From Parvularculaceae bacterium (GTDB taxonomy: Bacteria > Pseudomonadota > Alphaproteobacteria > Caulobacterales > Parvularculaceae), in assembly GCA_027080545.1 (NCBI GenBank), contig JALWRV010000353.1:8176-13180 (forward strand): a stretch of DNA of 5,005 nucleotides, given 5' to 3'. Positions 4,846-5,005 of the stretch are shown one piece after another. A program made the translations under genes and the position numbers. The notes under the pieces were generated by a model. That model was not told the DNA's origin. It did no database searches and saw nothing but the letters and a program-made list of their open reading frames with translations. Position 1 is the stretch's first letter, and every line of letters begins with the position of its first letter.

Positions 4846-5005
4846 TTAAAATGTCAGGCTCTTTGGGCGTTTGGCCAAAATATAGCCACCAACGAAAACC
4901 CGCGACACCACATAGGCGGTAAAAACAGATGTCATCACCCCAACCCCCAAGGTCAGCGCAAAGCCCCGCACCGGCCCGGTGCCGAGATAGAACATAATGG
5001 CCGCG
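4846..5005 (-). CDS. secD: Protein translocase subunit SecD, C-terminal end (partial)
   Basis: The last 52 residues of SecD; the rest lies beyond the right edge. The minus-strand frame starts with a split codon at base 5005, then reads AAIMFYLGTGPVRGFALTLG, followed by VGVMTSVFTAYVVSRVFVGG and ends RPKSLTF before TAA at 4846-4848. The G-x-G-P-V-R-G-F-A-x-T-L-x-x-G segment followed by T-S-x-F-T-A is the conserved last membrane region of SecD. Its position 21 bases upstream of secF on the same strand confirms the secDF order. It is too short for the ATG-based ORF criteria because its start is outside the window. Confidence 0.95.
   Translation of the reverse strand, partial: AAIMFYLGTGPVRGFALTLGVGVMTSVFTAYVVSRVFVGGYILAKRPKSLTF

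Overview
The window looks like chromosomal DNA from an alphaproteobacterium of moderate GC content; I cannot name the genus. Four things support this: the helicase tail followed directly by an S4-domain gene, the secD-secF-NDUFAF6-like gene order, a GTTC-N7-GTTC LexA box (the alphaproteobacterial form of the SOS operator), and the style of the protein sequences. No rRNA, tRNA, CRISPR array, insertion sequence, attachment site or origin was found. Coding density is high, and the longest gene-free stretch is about 127 bases (2040-2166).

Layout, left to right. (1) 1-648, plus strand: the C-terminal tail of a Suv3-like RNA/DNA helicase whose body lies upstream of the window. (2) 648-1055, plus strand: an HslR/Hsp15-like S4 RNA-binding protein, coupled to the helicase by a TGATG stop/start overlap. 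(3) 1077-1610, minus strand: a HxlR-type regulator built from two winged-helix units in one chain. It is divergent from (4) 1668-2039, plus strand: a small VOC/glyoxalase-fold protein. The 57-base gap between them holds a near-perfect palindrome overlapping both candidate promoters, so the regulator probably controls both genes. (5) 2167-2970, plus strand: an endonuclease III-like HhH-GPD protein with an intact [4Fe-4S] cysteine loop but without the catalytic lysine, preceded by a perfect GTTC-N7-GTTC LexA box. (6) 2954-3790, minus strand: a squalene/phytoene-synthase-fold protein of the NDUFAF6 type, overlapping (5) tail to tail by 17 bases and carrying a 9-residue tandem repeat near its C-terminus. 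(7) 3814-4824, minus strand: secF, and (8) 4846-5005, minus strand: the C-terminal end of secD.

How the parts fit together: secD, secF and the NDUFAF6-like gene form a tightly spaced minus-strand operon tied to inner-membrane biogenesis. The helicase and S4 genes form an RNA/ribosome-related pair. Between these two housekeeping blocks lie two stress-linked modules: a regulator/VOC pair of probable electrophile or metabolite response, and a putatively SOS-controlled DNA repair protein. I see no clear previously undescribed multi-gene system. The most interesting signals are the LexA box on a lysine-less EndoIII-like protein, and the tandem winged-helix regulator with its palindrome.
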